Source: DATBLE01 sp963837265
Lineage (GTDB): Bacteria > Actinomycetota > Thermoleophilia > Gaiellales > Gaiellaceae
Assembly (NCBI GenBank): GCA_963837265.1
Contig: CAWIMQ010000004.1
Span: 62,001-126,000 of the forward strand
Direction: 5' to 3'
DNA: 64,000 nucleotides
The stretch's first letter is position 1. Each line of letters opens with the position of its first letter. The notes beneath the pieces were generated by a model. That model was given only the letters and a program-made list of their open reading frames with translations, was not told the origin of the DNA and searched no databases. Below are positions 31,345 through 38,678 of the stretch, in pieces. A program made the position numbers and the translations under genes.

Positions 31345-32487
31345 GTGAAGGTCGAGCCGATCGTCTACGGCGACCGGAAGGTCTACACGGTCGCCGGGTT
31401 CAATCTCGGAGTCGCGCACTGGCTCCGGCGGTTGCCCACGCTCTGGGTGGAGGGCGAGGTGACAGAGCTCCGCCGCCAGGCGGGCTGGCAGACGGTCTTC
31501 TTCACGCTGAAGGATCCGGAGGGCGGCGCCTGCCTCCGGGCAGCGATGCCTCGCGGCCAGTTCGACGCGCTCCGGCTCGATCTCGCCAACGGCGAGCGCG
31601 TCCACGTCTACGGCCGGCCCGAGCTCTGGGAGCACAAGGGCGAGCTGCGCCTTCGCGCGCTGACGATCGAGCGCTTCGGGATCGGAGAGCACCTCGCCGC
31701 CCTCGAGCGGCTGAAGGCCAGGCTCGCGGCCGAGGGCCTCTTCGCCGAGAGCCGGAAGCGACCGCTGCCGCGCCTTCCCCGTCGTGTCGGCCTCGTCACC
31801 GGCAACGACGCCGCGGCCAAGCGTGACGTGCTCACCGCGATCCAGACGCGCTTCCCGCCCGCACGGGTGCTGGTCGCCGAGACGTTGGTGCAGGGACAGC
31901 GCGCCGCCGCAGCGATGGTCGAGGCGCTGGGGGCGATCTGCGCCGAGCCCGAGGTGGACGTCGTCGTGCTCGCGCGCGGAGGCGGCAGCTTCGAAGACCT
32001 GCTCCCGTTCAGCGACGAGCGGCTCGTGCGAGCGGTCGCCTCCTCCCCGGTGCCGATCGTGACCGCAGTCGGGCACGAGCAGGACACGCCGCTGTGCGAC
32101 CTCGCAGCCGACCGGCGGGCCTCGACCCCTACCGCGGCCGGCCGTCTCGTCGTACCCGACCTGGAGGAGCTCCTCGCCGGGCTCCACCGCTCGCGCGAGG
32201 CACTCGCGCGAGGGGCGCGGCGGAGCCTCGAGCGGCACGCTGAACGGCTCGCGCACGCCCGTGACCGTCTCCACCGTGCGCCCGCCCTGCTGGTCGAGCG
32301 GCGCCGGGCCCGGCTCGTGCAGGCGGGAGGACGGCTCCGCGCGCTCTCCCCTCGGTCGACTCTGGAGCGCGGCTACGCAATCGTGCGTCGCGACGGCGGG
32401 CTCGTCCGTTCGGCGGCCGCGGTCGCGCGCGGCGAACGGGTCGTGGTCGAGGTCGCGGACGGCTCGTTCGGAGCGCGGGTCGAGTGA
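31345..32487 (+). CDS. xseA: Exodeoxyribonuclease VII large subunit
   Basis: It is the nuclease subunit of ExoVII, which degrades single-stranded DNA. The 380-residue protein has an OB-fold N-terminus (LWVEGEVTELRRQAGWQTVFFTLKD), the catalytic core GLVTGNDAAAKRDVLTAI and VVVLARGGGSFEDLLPFSDE ... TAVGHEQDTPLCDLAADRRASTPTAA, and a coiled coil. The C-terminal segment LERGYAIV binds the small subunit. TTG 31336 is an alternative start. The stop overlaps the xseB start (GTGA). Confidence 0.95.
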   Translation: MKVEPIVYGDRKVYTVAGFNLGVAHWLRRLPTLWVEGEVTELRRQAGWQTVFFTLKDPEGGACLRAAMPRGQFDALRLDLANGERVHVYGRPELWEHKGELRLRALTIERFGIGEHLAALERLKARLAAEGLFAESRKRPLPRLPRRVGLVTGNDAAAKRDVLTAIQTRFPPARVLVAETLVQGQRAAAAMVEALGAICAEPEVDVVVLARGGGSFEDLLPFSDERLVRAVASSPVPIVTAVGHEQDTPLCDLAADRRASTPTAAGRLVVPDLEELLAGLHRSREALARGARRSLERHAERLAHARDRLHRAPALLVERRRARLVQAGGRLRALSPRSTLERGYAIVRRDGGLVRSAAAVARGERVVVEVADGSFGARVE

Positions 32488-32684
32488 CGTACGAGGAGGC
32501 GGAGAAGGAGCTGCTGCAGATCGTCGAACGCCTCGAGCACGGCGACGCAGGCCTCGACGAGGCGCTGAAGCTCTGGGAGCGAGGCGAGGACCTGTACCGG
32601 TTCTGCACGGCCCAGCTCGAGGCTGCGGAGGGCAGGATCGACGAGCTCGCCAAGAGGGTCGACGCGGCCCGTCCCGCCGGGTAA
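32484..32684 (+). CDS. xseB: Exodeoxyribonuclease VII small subunit
   Basis: The 66-residue helical protein starts TYEEAEKELLQIVERLEHGD and contains LDEALKLWERGEDLYRFC. Length and motifs are typical. Translational coupling to xseA fits the fixed stoichiometry of the complex. Confidence 0.95.
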   Translation: MTYEEAEKELLQIVERLEHGDAGLDEALKLWERGEDLYRFCTAQLEAAEGRIDELAKRVDAARPAG

Positions 32685-32697
32685 GCTCACGCCCACC

Positions 32698-33108
32698 ATG
32701 GCCGCTCCCGTCGATCTCCTGCGCAGGGTCGATCTCTTCGAACGGTTCTCCGACCGCGACCTCGGTCGGCTGGCCCAGTCGTTCAAGGAGCGGAAGTTCT
32801 CCGAGGGTGACACGATCGCGGCCGAGGGGAAAGGAGGGGTCGGCTTCTTCGTGATCGGACAGGGGAATGTCGACTACAGCGTCGCCGGCGAGAAGAAGGG
32901 CGGCGGCGGCCCCGGGGACTACTTCGGCGAGATCGCCCTGATCGACGACGGCGCCCGCACGGCGACCGTGACCGCTGCCACCGACGTCACCGCCTACGGG
33001 CTCACCTCATGGGAGTTCCGCCCCCTCGTCGAGGAGAACGCGTCGATTGCCTGGGAGCTCCTGCAGGGAATGGCCAAGCGCCTACGGGCAGCACAGCGCG
33101 GCTCCTAG
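32698..33108 (+). CDS. Cyclic-nucleotide-binding-domain protein
   Basis: The 136-residue single-domain CNB protein has a phosphate-binding cassette, YFGEIALIDDGARTATVTA, with the conserved Glu and Arg contacting cyclic nucleotide in the family. No DNA-binding or enzyme domain is attached, so it may act through a partner. The start is ATG 32698, 13 bases after xseB. Its end overlaps the convergent glycerate kinase by 27 bases. Confidence 0.85.
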   Translation: MAAPVDLLRRVDLFERFSDRDLGRLAQSFKERKFSEGDTIAAEGKGGVGFFVIGQGNVDYSVAGEKKGGGGPGDYFGEIALIDDGARTATVTAATDVTAYGLTSWEFRPLVEENASIAWELLQGMAKRLRAAQRGS

Positions 33109-34023
33109 CCGCTCGCCGAGCTCGGCGAGATCCTGACGCGCCCGCGAGGGGTCGCCGCTGAGCGCCTGCAGCTCCACCTGTGGACGAAGCGTTTCAGGGA
33201 CTGTCCCTGTGACACGTCCCCCGAAGACCACACAGCGAACACCCGCCACCGCGCAGCGCGACGCAACCGCAGCCGGCGCCTTTCCCTCCCAGGTGGTCGC
33301 GTCCACGGCGCCCTCACCGGTAACGACGAGGTGGTAGGGACTGGGGTCGAAGTGGAGCAGCTCGAGAACGGCATCGGCTCCGGGGACGAGCTCTGCGCCC
33401 AGCGAGGCAAGGGCAGCACCGAGCCCTCCTGCCGCGCCCGAGCCCGGTAGCTCGGCATAAGGAGCGAGACGATCCATCGCCCGGAACCGCCTCTCCAGCT
33501 CGGCAACCTGCCGCGGCGAGGCGCCTTTCTGCGGGCCGTAGAGCCGCGGCGCGTCGTAGAGCCGGGTCGAGACGTCGCAGAGGACGCGGGTGCGGCCGGG
33601 CAGCCGGTCGAGAACGTCGAGCATGCTCTCGCCGCCGTCCATCGTGGCCGTGCCTCCGACGGCCACGACCAGGGGACAGTCCCTGAAACGCTTCATCCAC
33701 AGGCCGAGACCCCGGCTCGACGCGGCGAGCACGTCGAGCCGCGCCGGGTCGAGCCCGATCGCCTCGGCGGCCTCGACGAGGCGGGCTCCGTCCGGGAGCA
33801 CGCCCGTGCGGACGATCCGCGACCGCCCGAACGCGTCCACGGTCTCGACCGGCTCGAAGGCGGAGCACAGCGTGTCGAGCGTGCCCTCACCCCCGTCGGC
33901 GACGGGCATGACATCGACCGGAACGCCGGCGAGCCGTAGCCCCCGCGCCACGCTCTCCGCAGCGTCGGCAGCGGAGAGCGCGCCTTTGAGGCTAGCCGGG
34001 CACGCGAGCGCGCGCAGACTCAC
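33082..34023 (-). CDS. Glycerate kinase (GarK/GlxK type)
   Basis: It phosphorylates D-glycerate. The 313-residue protein has the N-terminal pattern SLKGALSAADAAESVARGL, MPVADGGEGTLD, VGGTATMDGGESMLDVL (family usually GGSATNDGG) and DAPRLYGPQKGASP. VTGEGAVDATTWEGKAP forms the active-site end. Two places are replaced by copies of a 31-bp inverted repeat (LWMKRFRDCPL and VTGTVPETLRPQ), which are not normal family sequence. Activity could be affected. GTG 34023 starts inside the upstream flippase-like gene (32-base overlap). Confidence 0.85.
   Translation of the reverse strand: MSLRALACPASLKGALSAADAAESVARGLRLAGVPVDVMPVADGGEGTLDTLCSAFEPVETVDAFGRSRIVRTGVLPDGARLVEAAEAIGLDPARLDVLAASSRGLGLWMKRFRDCPLVVAVGGTATMDGGESMLDVLDRLPGRTRVLCDVSTRLYDAPRLYGPQKGASPRQVAELERRFRAMDRLAPYAELPGSGAAGGLGAALASLGAELVPGADAVLELLHFDPSPYHLVVTGEGAVDATTWEGKAPAAVASRCAVAGVRCVVFGGRVTGTVPETLRPQVELQALSGDPSRARQDLAELGERLGAALCCP
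33177..33209 (+). repeat. 31-bp inverted repeat, arm 1, inside glycerate kinase
   Basis: It matches the reverse complement of 33671-33703 at 30 of its first 31 positions. It contains CAGGGACTGTCCCTG, itself a palindrome. On the coding strand it encodes TVPETLRPQ. Confidence 0.8.
33671..33703 (-). repeat. 31-bp inverted repeat, arm 2, inside glycerate kinase
   Basis: It is the partner of 33177-33209, 461 bases away in opposite orientation. It contains GGGACAGTCCC. On the coding strand it encodes LWMKRFRDCPL between the SSRGLG and VAVGGTATMDGG motifs. Confidence 0.8.
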
Positions 34024-35065
34024 GCTCCGTGCCCTCCTCGCGCCGGGAACCGTCCTCGTCGTCGGCGGTGACCGCCCCCGGCATCTCGCGGAGCCCGGCG
34101 AACGAGAGGCCTTCCCGCGCCAGGAAGACGAGGCCGATGCCGACGCCGACAGACGCCTCGATCGCCTGGAGTCCGAACCCGAACGCGATCCCCCTCCCGT
34201 AGGCGACGCCGTACTGGACGAGCGGCGTCGCCACGGCGACCTGCACCAGCCCGACGTTGCCGGGCCAGAGCGGAACGATCGTCGCAACGTTCATCAGGAG
34301 CAACACGAGCCCCGCGGCGGGCACCCCCTCGTGGACGTGGAAGGCGCGCATGGCCGCCCAGACCGCGAACAGCTGGCAGGTCCAGCCGGAGATCTGGCCG
34401 AGGATCGCGGTCCCGGCAGCCGGGGGCCGGCGCATCACCCCGAGCCCGAGCCGCCCCATGGTCACGATCCTGCGAACGCTGCCCATTCCCTCGAGCCGTG
34501 TGTGGCCGTGATGTCGGGCGCTCGCGAAGGCGAACAGGAAGAGGCCAATCCCGATCGAGAGCAGGATCGCCAGGCTGGTGAACGCCCAGCCCGGGATCTT
34601 CGCGGTCGCGAGCACGTAGACGACCAGCATCCCCACCGGGACGAGGTCGAAGACGCGGTGCGCGAAGACGGTGCCGACGAGAGTCGGCCACAGCCCGCGT
34701 CGCCGGCCGTTCATCCGCCGCGTGAGCACCGCGACACGGGCGAGCTCGCCGACACGCCCGGGCAGCACGGCGTTCGCGAGCAGCCCGACGCAGAAGGCGG
34801 CGAAGACGAGGCGCGACCGCGGGTGCGGCGGCGGCATCGCAGAGCCGATCACCGCGTCCCAGGCTGCCGCCCGCGCGACGATCGAGAGCAGGTTGAGGCC
34901 GACGGCGGCTGCGACCCACTCCCAGACGACGGCCGTGAACGCGTCCCGGAAATTCCCCCAGTCCGGGCCGTGCCACCAGAGCATCGCTCCGACCCCGGCG
35001 AGAAAGACCAGCGCGACCGCCCCGCGCGCCAACGGCGACCGCGGCACGCGGGGGCGCGCATTCAC
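33992..35065 (-). CDS. Flippase-like integral membrane protein (UPF0104/AglD type)
   Basis: The 357-residue protein has about eight transmembrane segments of the lysylphosphatidylglycerol synthase-TM/AglD family. Hallmarks are AFCVGLLANAVLPGRVGELAR, VFAHRVFDLVPVG and NVATIVPLWPGNVGLVQVAVATPL. Members help move or attach lipid-linked substrates. The GTG start overlaps the stop of a PimA-like glycosyltransferase, so both likely serve one lipid-glycan pathway. The C-terminus is charged and cytoplasmic. Confidence 0.85.
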   Translation of the reverse strand: MNARPRVPRSPLARGAVALVFLAGVGAMLWWHGPDWGNFRDAFTAVVWEWVAAAVGLNLLSIVARAAAWDAVIGSAMPPPHPRSRLVFAAFCVGLLANAVLPGRVGELARVAVLTRRMNGRRRGLWPTLVGTVFAHRVFDLVPVGMLVVYVLATAKIPGWAFTSLAILLSIGIGLFLFAFASARHHGHTRLEGMGSVRRIVTMGRLGLGVMRRPPAAGTAILGQISGWTCQLFAVWAAMRAFHVHEGVPAAGLVLLLMNVATIVPLWPGNVGLVQVAVATPLVQYGVAYGRGIAFGFGLQAIEASVGVGIGLVFLAREGLSFAGLREMPGAVTADDEDGSRREEGTERESARARVPG

Positions 35066-36180
35066 GCGGCCACGTCCGCGTAGATCTCCTCGAGCCGAGC
35101 GGCGATGGTGGCCCACGAATAGCGTTCGACCGCCAGGCGTCTAGCCTTCTCTCCGAACGACTGCCGACGTCGCTCGTTCTCGAGCAGCACGACGAGTGCC
35201 TCGGCGAGAGCATCGGGGTCGCCCGGCGGCACAAGGACGCCGGTGTGTCCCGTCATCACCGCCCGGTACCCGGGTATGTCGGAAGCGACGACCGGCACCG
35301 CGCACGCGAAGGCACGGGTGAGCACCATCCCGAAGCTCTCCTGCCCGATCGACGGAGCGGCGAGCGCCTTCGCCCTCAGCAACTCCCTCGTGAGCTCTTC
35401 CTGGGAGAGGAAGCCGAGGACGTCGATCCCGTCGTGCGGGACGCGGTGCCGGGCGAGCAGGAGCTGGACGGCGAGCGGGTCGGCGCCGACCAGCCGGAGC
35501 CTCGCGCCGGTCCGCCGATGGACCTCCGGCCAGGCGCGCAGGAGCACGGGCATGCCCTTGCGCGGATCATGGCGGCCGATGAAGACGATCGTATTCTCTC
35601 GATTACCCGCGTCGGCCTCCGGCGGGATGAGCACGCCGTTCGGAATCACCTCGAAGTCCCAGGGCAGCCAGCGTCGTGCCGACAGCCGGGCCTGCTCGGA
35701 GACGGCGATCCGGTGGTCGACCCGGCCGAGCAGGAAGCCCCACGACGGGAGGCCGACCCGCATCCAGCCGAGCTCGCCAGCAGCGTGCCAGGTGGCCACG
35801 ATCGGGCATCTCGCGAGGGCGAGCGTCGAGACGCAGATGGCGGGCGTCATCGGCTCGTGCAGGTGGAGTACGTCAAACTGCTCGGCGGCCAACACTCTCC
35901 TCAGCTTGAACGGAACGCCCGGGCTGAGGCAGATATTCGGCAGCGAGCCGTTCGCGGGCACGATCACGGTGCGGCCGACCGGGATCACGTCGGCCGGAGG
36001 GTCGTCGTGACGGCCGTGTCGCGGGTGGAGCGCCCGGGTGAATGCACCGGGCGGGTCGTTGCCGATCACGATCCGGACGTCGTGCCCACGGGCGCGGAGC
36101 GCTTCACGCTGGAGCTCGGCGTGTTCGAGCACGGCACCCCAGAAGGACCACGAGAACGGCACGACGATGCCCACCTTCAT
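35062..36180 (-). CDS. GT4 glycosyltransferase, PimA-like
   Basis: The 372-residue GT-B enzyme starts MKVGIVVPFSWSFWGAVLEH, similar to phosphatidylinositol mannosyltransferases. It has VLHLHEPMTPAICVSTLAL, IPNGV, IVFIGRHDPRKGMPVLLRAW and the donor-binding APSIGQESFGMVLTRAFACAVPVVASDIPG with the E-X7-E motif. The likely role is GDP-mannose transfer to a phospholipid; the acceptor is inferred from family likeness. The start is ATG 36180. Confidence 0.87.
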   Translation of the reverse strand: MKVGIVVPFSWSFWGAVLEHAELQREALRARGHDVRIVIGNDPPGAFTRALHPRHGRHDDPPADVIPVGRTVIVPANGSLPNICLSPGVPFKLRRVLAAEQFDVLHLHEPMTPAICVSTLALARCPIVATWHAAGELGWMRVGLPSWGFLLGRVDHRIAVSEQARLSARRWLPWDFEVIPNGVLIPPEADAGNRENTIVFIGRHDPRKGMPVLLRAWPEVHRRTGARLRLVGADPLAVQLLLARHRVPHDGIDVLGFLSQEELTRELLRAKALAAPSIGQESFGMVLTRAFACAVPVVASDIPGYRAVMTGHTGVLVPPGDPDALAEALVVLLENERRRQSFGEKARRLAVERYSWATIAARLEEIYADVAA

Positions 36181-36193
36181 CCCCGGGAAGAGA

Positions 36194-37171
36194 CTAGTGC
36201 TTGCCGGCGACCAGGAACGGCGCCCCCGGCCCCTCGAAGAACGAGACGAGCTCCTCCGGGACGCCGGCCTCGCGTGCGTGGCCGTCCAGCGGGAGCCGCT
36301 CGACCCGGGCGTCGTCGAACCCGGCCTCGCGCGCCAGCCGGACATGCTCCTCGTCCGAGTAGAAGCGCAGCCGCGAGGCCATCGGCTCGGGAGCCGCCGG
36401 GGTGTCCTTCATCGCCGGGTCGGCGCCGAGCGCGACGAAGCGACCGCCGGGAGCGAGCACGCGGCGGATCTCCGCCAGTGCCGTCACCGGATCCGGCAGG
36501 AAGCCGAGCACACCCGTCATTACCGCCGCCGTGAACGTCCCGTCGTCCAACGGCAGGACCGCGGCGTCCCCCTGGACGATCTCGAGCCGGCCGGCAGTGA
36601 TCGCCTCGGAGTTCTGGTCGCGTGCGAGGACGACCATGTCCGGGCTGTGGTCGATCGCGGCGGCGGTGCAGCCGCTCTTCAGCGCCTCGTGCAAGAGCGC
36701 GCCGCCGCCGCAGCCGATCTCGACCAGGCGGTCGTCGGCTGTGAGCTCGAGCTCGGCGAGGATCGCGCGGAAGTTGGGCCAGTGGAAGAGCGGGTCGCCG
36801 TAGGTCTCGCGCGCCTCCGCCCCGCTCGGCCTCCGCGCGCGCCGGTCGGTGAGCCAGTCGCCGTAGGCGTCGGCCGCCGCCGAGCGCAGGAGCGGCTCGA
36901 TCGCCTGCGACACGAACCAGGCAGCCAGCAGCTGCGGGTCTCGATGCAACTCGAACGTCACCCGGGTACCGCTTCCGGCCGCCTCGAGCCGCAGGGCAGC
37001 CAGGGCATGGTCAGGCGGCTCCCACTCCGCGGCCCGCCACTCGAGCACGATCCCGTCGCCGCGGACACGCGCCGCGATACCGGCGAGGGCCAGCTCGTCG
37101 AGGAGAGTCATGCGCGCCTCGGCCGGCGGTTCGGGGAGCTCGACGGCGAGCGTGACCGCGACGGCCTCCAT
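36194..37171 (-). CDS. Two-domain methyltransferase
   Basis: The 325-residue protein has an N-terminal part (1-120) resembling polyketide-cyclase/SRPBCC folds (GIVLEWRAAEWEPPDHALAAL). A SAM methyltransferase domain follows (LVEIGCGGGALLHEALKSG, ALPLDDGTFTAAVMTGVLGFLPDP, EIRRVLAPGGRFVALG). The substrate may be a lipid or quinone. It lies 13 bases before the PimA-like gene on the same strand and is divergent from the deaminase gene. Confidence 0.82.
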   Translation of the reverse strand: MEAVAVTLAVELPEPPAEARMTLLDELALAGIAARVRGDGIVLEWRAAEWEPPDHALAALRLEAAGSGTRVTFELHRDPQLLAAWFVSQAIEPLLRSAAADAYGDWLTDRRARRPSGAEARETYGDPLFHWPNFRAILAELELTADDRLVEIGCGGGALLHEALKSGCTAAAIDHSPDMVVLARDQNSEAITAGRLEIVQGDAAVLPLDDGTFTAAVMTGVLGFLPDPVTALAEIRRVLAPGGRFVALGADPAMKDTPAAPEPMASRLRFYSDEEHVRLAREAGFDDARVERLPLDGHAREAGVPEELVSFFEGPGAPFLVAGKH

Positions 37172-37195
37172 CGTGCGGAAGGTTATGCTCGCCCG

Positions 37196-38206
37196 GTGCT
37201 CGACGACGGCCTTGCCGAGCTGCACACCCACCTCGGCGGCTCCGTCGCCTCGGAGATCCTCTGGTCGATCGCGCACGAGCAGGGGATCGCCCTGCCGGTC
37301 AAGGACTACTGGGAGTTCGACCGCCTGGTCACCGTCTCCGATCCCCGCGGCGTCCCGGACCTGGACGCCCTCGACGCGATCTACCACTGGACGGAGCTGA
37401 TCCAGTCGAGCCCGCTCGCGGTCGAGCGCTCGGTGCATGCGGCGATCGGCGGCGCGTACCGCTCGCAGCGAATCACGACCCTGGAGCTGCGGTTCAACCC
37501 GATGAAGCGGAACCGCGGCGGCGAGCGCGACCTGGATCACATCATCGTGGCGGCGGCGCGAGGGCTCGACCGGGCGAGCCTCGAGTACCCGCAGGTGCGT
37601 GCGGGGCTGATCCTGATGATGGACCGCACCTTCGACGAGCGCCAGAACGCGATCATCGTCGAGAAGGCGATCCGTTACGCCGCCCGCGGGATCGTCGGGA
37701 TCGACATCGCCGGCCCGCGGCCAGACGGGGGCCGGTACGCGTACACCCAGCTGGCGCCACTCGTCGAGGAGGCGCGCTCGGCCGGCCTCGGCGTGACCAT
37801 CCACGTCGGCGAGGAGGGCGGCGGCCACGGCGTCGAGGAGATCGGCGAGGTGATCGAGGCGCTCCGGCCCGAGCGGATCGGCCACGGTATCCTGGCCGCC
37901 CACGAGCCCGCGCTGATGGTGGAGCTGCGCGAGCGCGGGATCGTCCTGGAGATCTGCCCGACGTCGAACCTGCTGACGAAGGCGCTACCCGACGAGGAGG
38001 CGGTCCGCGACACGCTGCGCACCTTCGTCGAGGCGGGCGTCCGCTTCACGATCGCAACGGACGGTCCGGAGATGATGCGCACCCACCTGCGCGACGAGCT
38101 CGATCTGCTCCTTCGGATCGGGGCACTCGACGCCGAGGAGGTTCGCGAGGCGAACGCGCGCGGCCACGAGGCGAGCTTCGTGCGCGGCTCCGCCGTCGCC
38201 GCCTGA
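37196..38206 (+). CDS. Adenosine deaminase-family amidohydrolase
   Basis: The 336-residue metal-dependent hydrolase has Zn ligands in ELHTHLGGS and IHVGEEGGGHGVEEIGE (His and catalytic Glu), RIGHG, and a late TDGPEMM motif. In adenosine deaminase the last motif is TDDP; the second Asp, which contacts the purine, is Gly here. The substrate may therefore not be adenosine. The start is GTG 37196; the ATG 11 bases upstream is out of frame. Confidence 0.85.
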   Translation: MLDDGLAELHTHLGGSVASEILWSIAHEQGIALPVKDYWEFDRLVTVSDPRGVPDLDALDAIYHWTELIQSSPLAVERSVHAAIGGAYRSQRITTLELRFNPMKRNRGGERDLDHIIVAAARGLDRASLEYPQVRAGLILMMDRTFDERQNAIIVEKAIRYAARGIVGIDIAGPRPDGGRYAYTQLAPLVEEARSAGLGVTIHVGEEGGGHGVEEIGEVIEALRPERIGHGILAAHEPALMVELRERGIVLEICPTSNLLTKALPDEEAVRDTLRTFVEAGVRFTIATDGPEMMRTHLRDELDLLLRIGALDAEEVREANARGHEASFVRGSAVAA

Positions 38207-38228
38207 GCCCCCTGTCGAGTCGACCGCA

Positions 38229-38257
38229 CGAGGGGTGTGCGTACCGACCACCCCTCG
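38229..38257 (+). terminator. Hairpin after the deaminase gene
   Basis: CGAGGGGTG and CACCCCTCG form a perfect 9-bp stem with an 11-base loop, 23 bases after the deaminase stop. There is no T-run. It is a probable terminator or transcript-end hairpin. Confidence 0.55.
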
Positions 38258-38326
38258 AGGGGCAATCGCTCGAAATACGCCTTTCGGTCAATGGCAGCGG
38301 CGGCGTCGCCCGTTTACCGTCCACGC

Positions 38327-38575
38327 ATGGTCGGAACAGTGATGAGTGCGCCGCCAGGGATCACGGATCGGCAGCGCCAGGTCGTCGCCCTCATCGCGGC
38401 AGGCTGCTCGAATGAGGAGGTGGCGCACCGCCTCCAGATCTCGCCGCGGACGGCGAAGGCACACTCGGATGCGCTTCGACAGAAGCTGGGTGTGCCCCGC
38501 CGGCGGCAGATCCCTGCGGCTTACCGCCGGGTGACAGGCGAAGACCCGCTCCGGAACGCCCTGGACGGCCAGTGA
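38327..38575 (+). CDS. Small LuxR-type HTH protein
   Basis: The 82-residue protein is essentially a GerE/LuxR helix-turn-helix: ITDRQRQVVALIAAGCSNEEVAHRL and ISPRTAKAHSDALRQKLGV. It has no receiver or ligand domain. ATG 38327 was chosen because the upstream codons in frame are not conserved in type. It is followed by a strong terminator. Confidence 0.8.
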   Translation: MVGTVMSAPPGITDRQRQVVALIAAGCSNEEVAHRLQISPRTAKAHSDALRQKLGVPRRRQIPAAYRRVTGEDPLRNALDGQ

Positions 38576-38582
38576 TCGAGCT

Positions 38583-38616
38583 CCCCGTGCCCACTGCCTT
38601 GGCGGCGGGCACGGGG
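38583..38616 (+). terminator. Hairpin terminator after the small LuxR gene
   Basis: CCCCGTGCCC and GGGCACGGGG form a perfect 10-bp stem with a 14-base loop, followed by ACTTCGCTTTTC. It begins 8 bases after the stop. Confidence 0.75.
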
Positions 38617-38678
38617 ACTTCGCTTTTCGACGGCGGGCGAGTAGAGTCCCTGCAGGGGAGAGTTCCGCAGGGTGGGCG

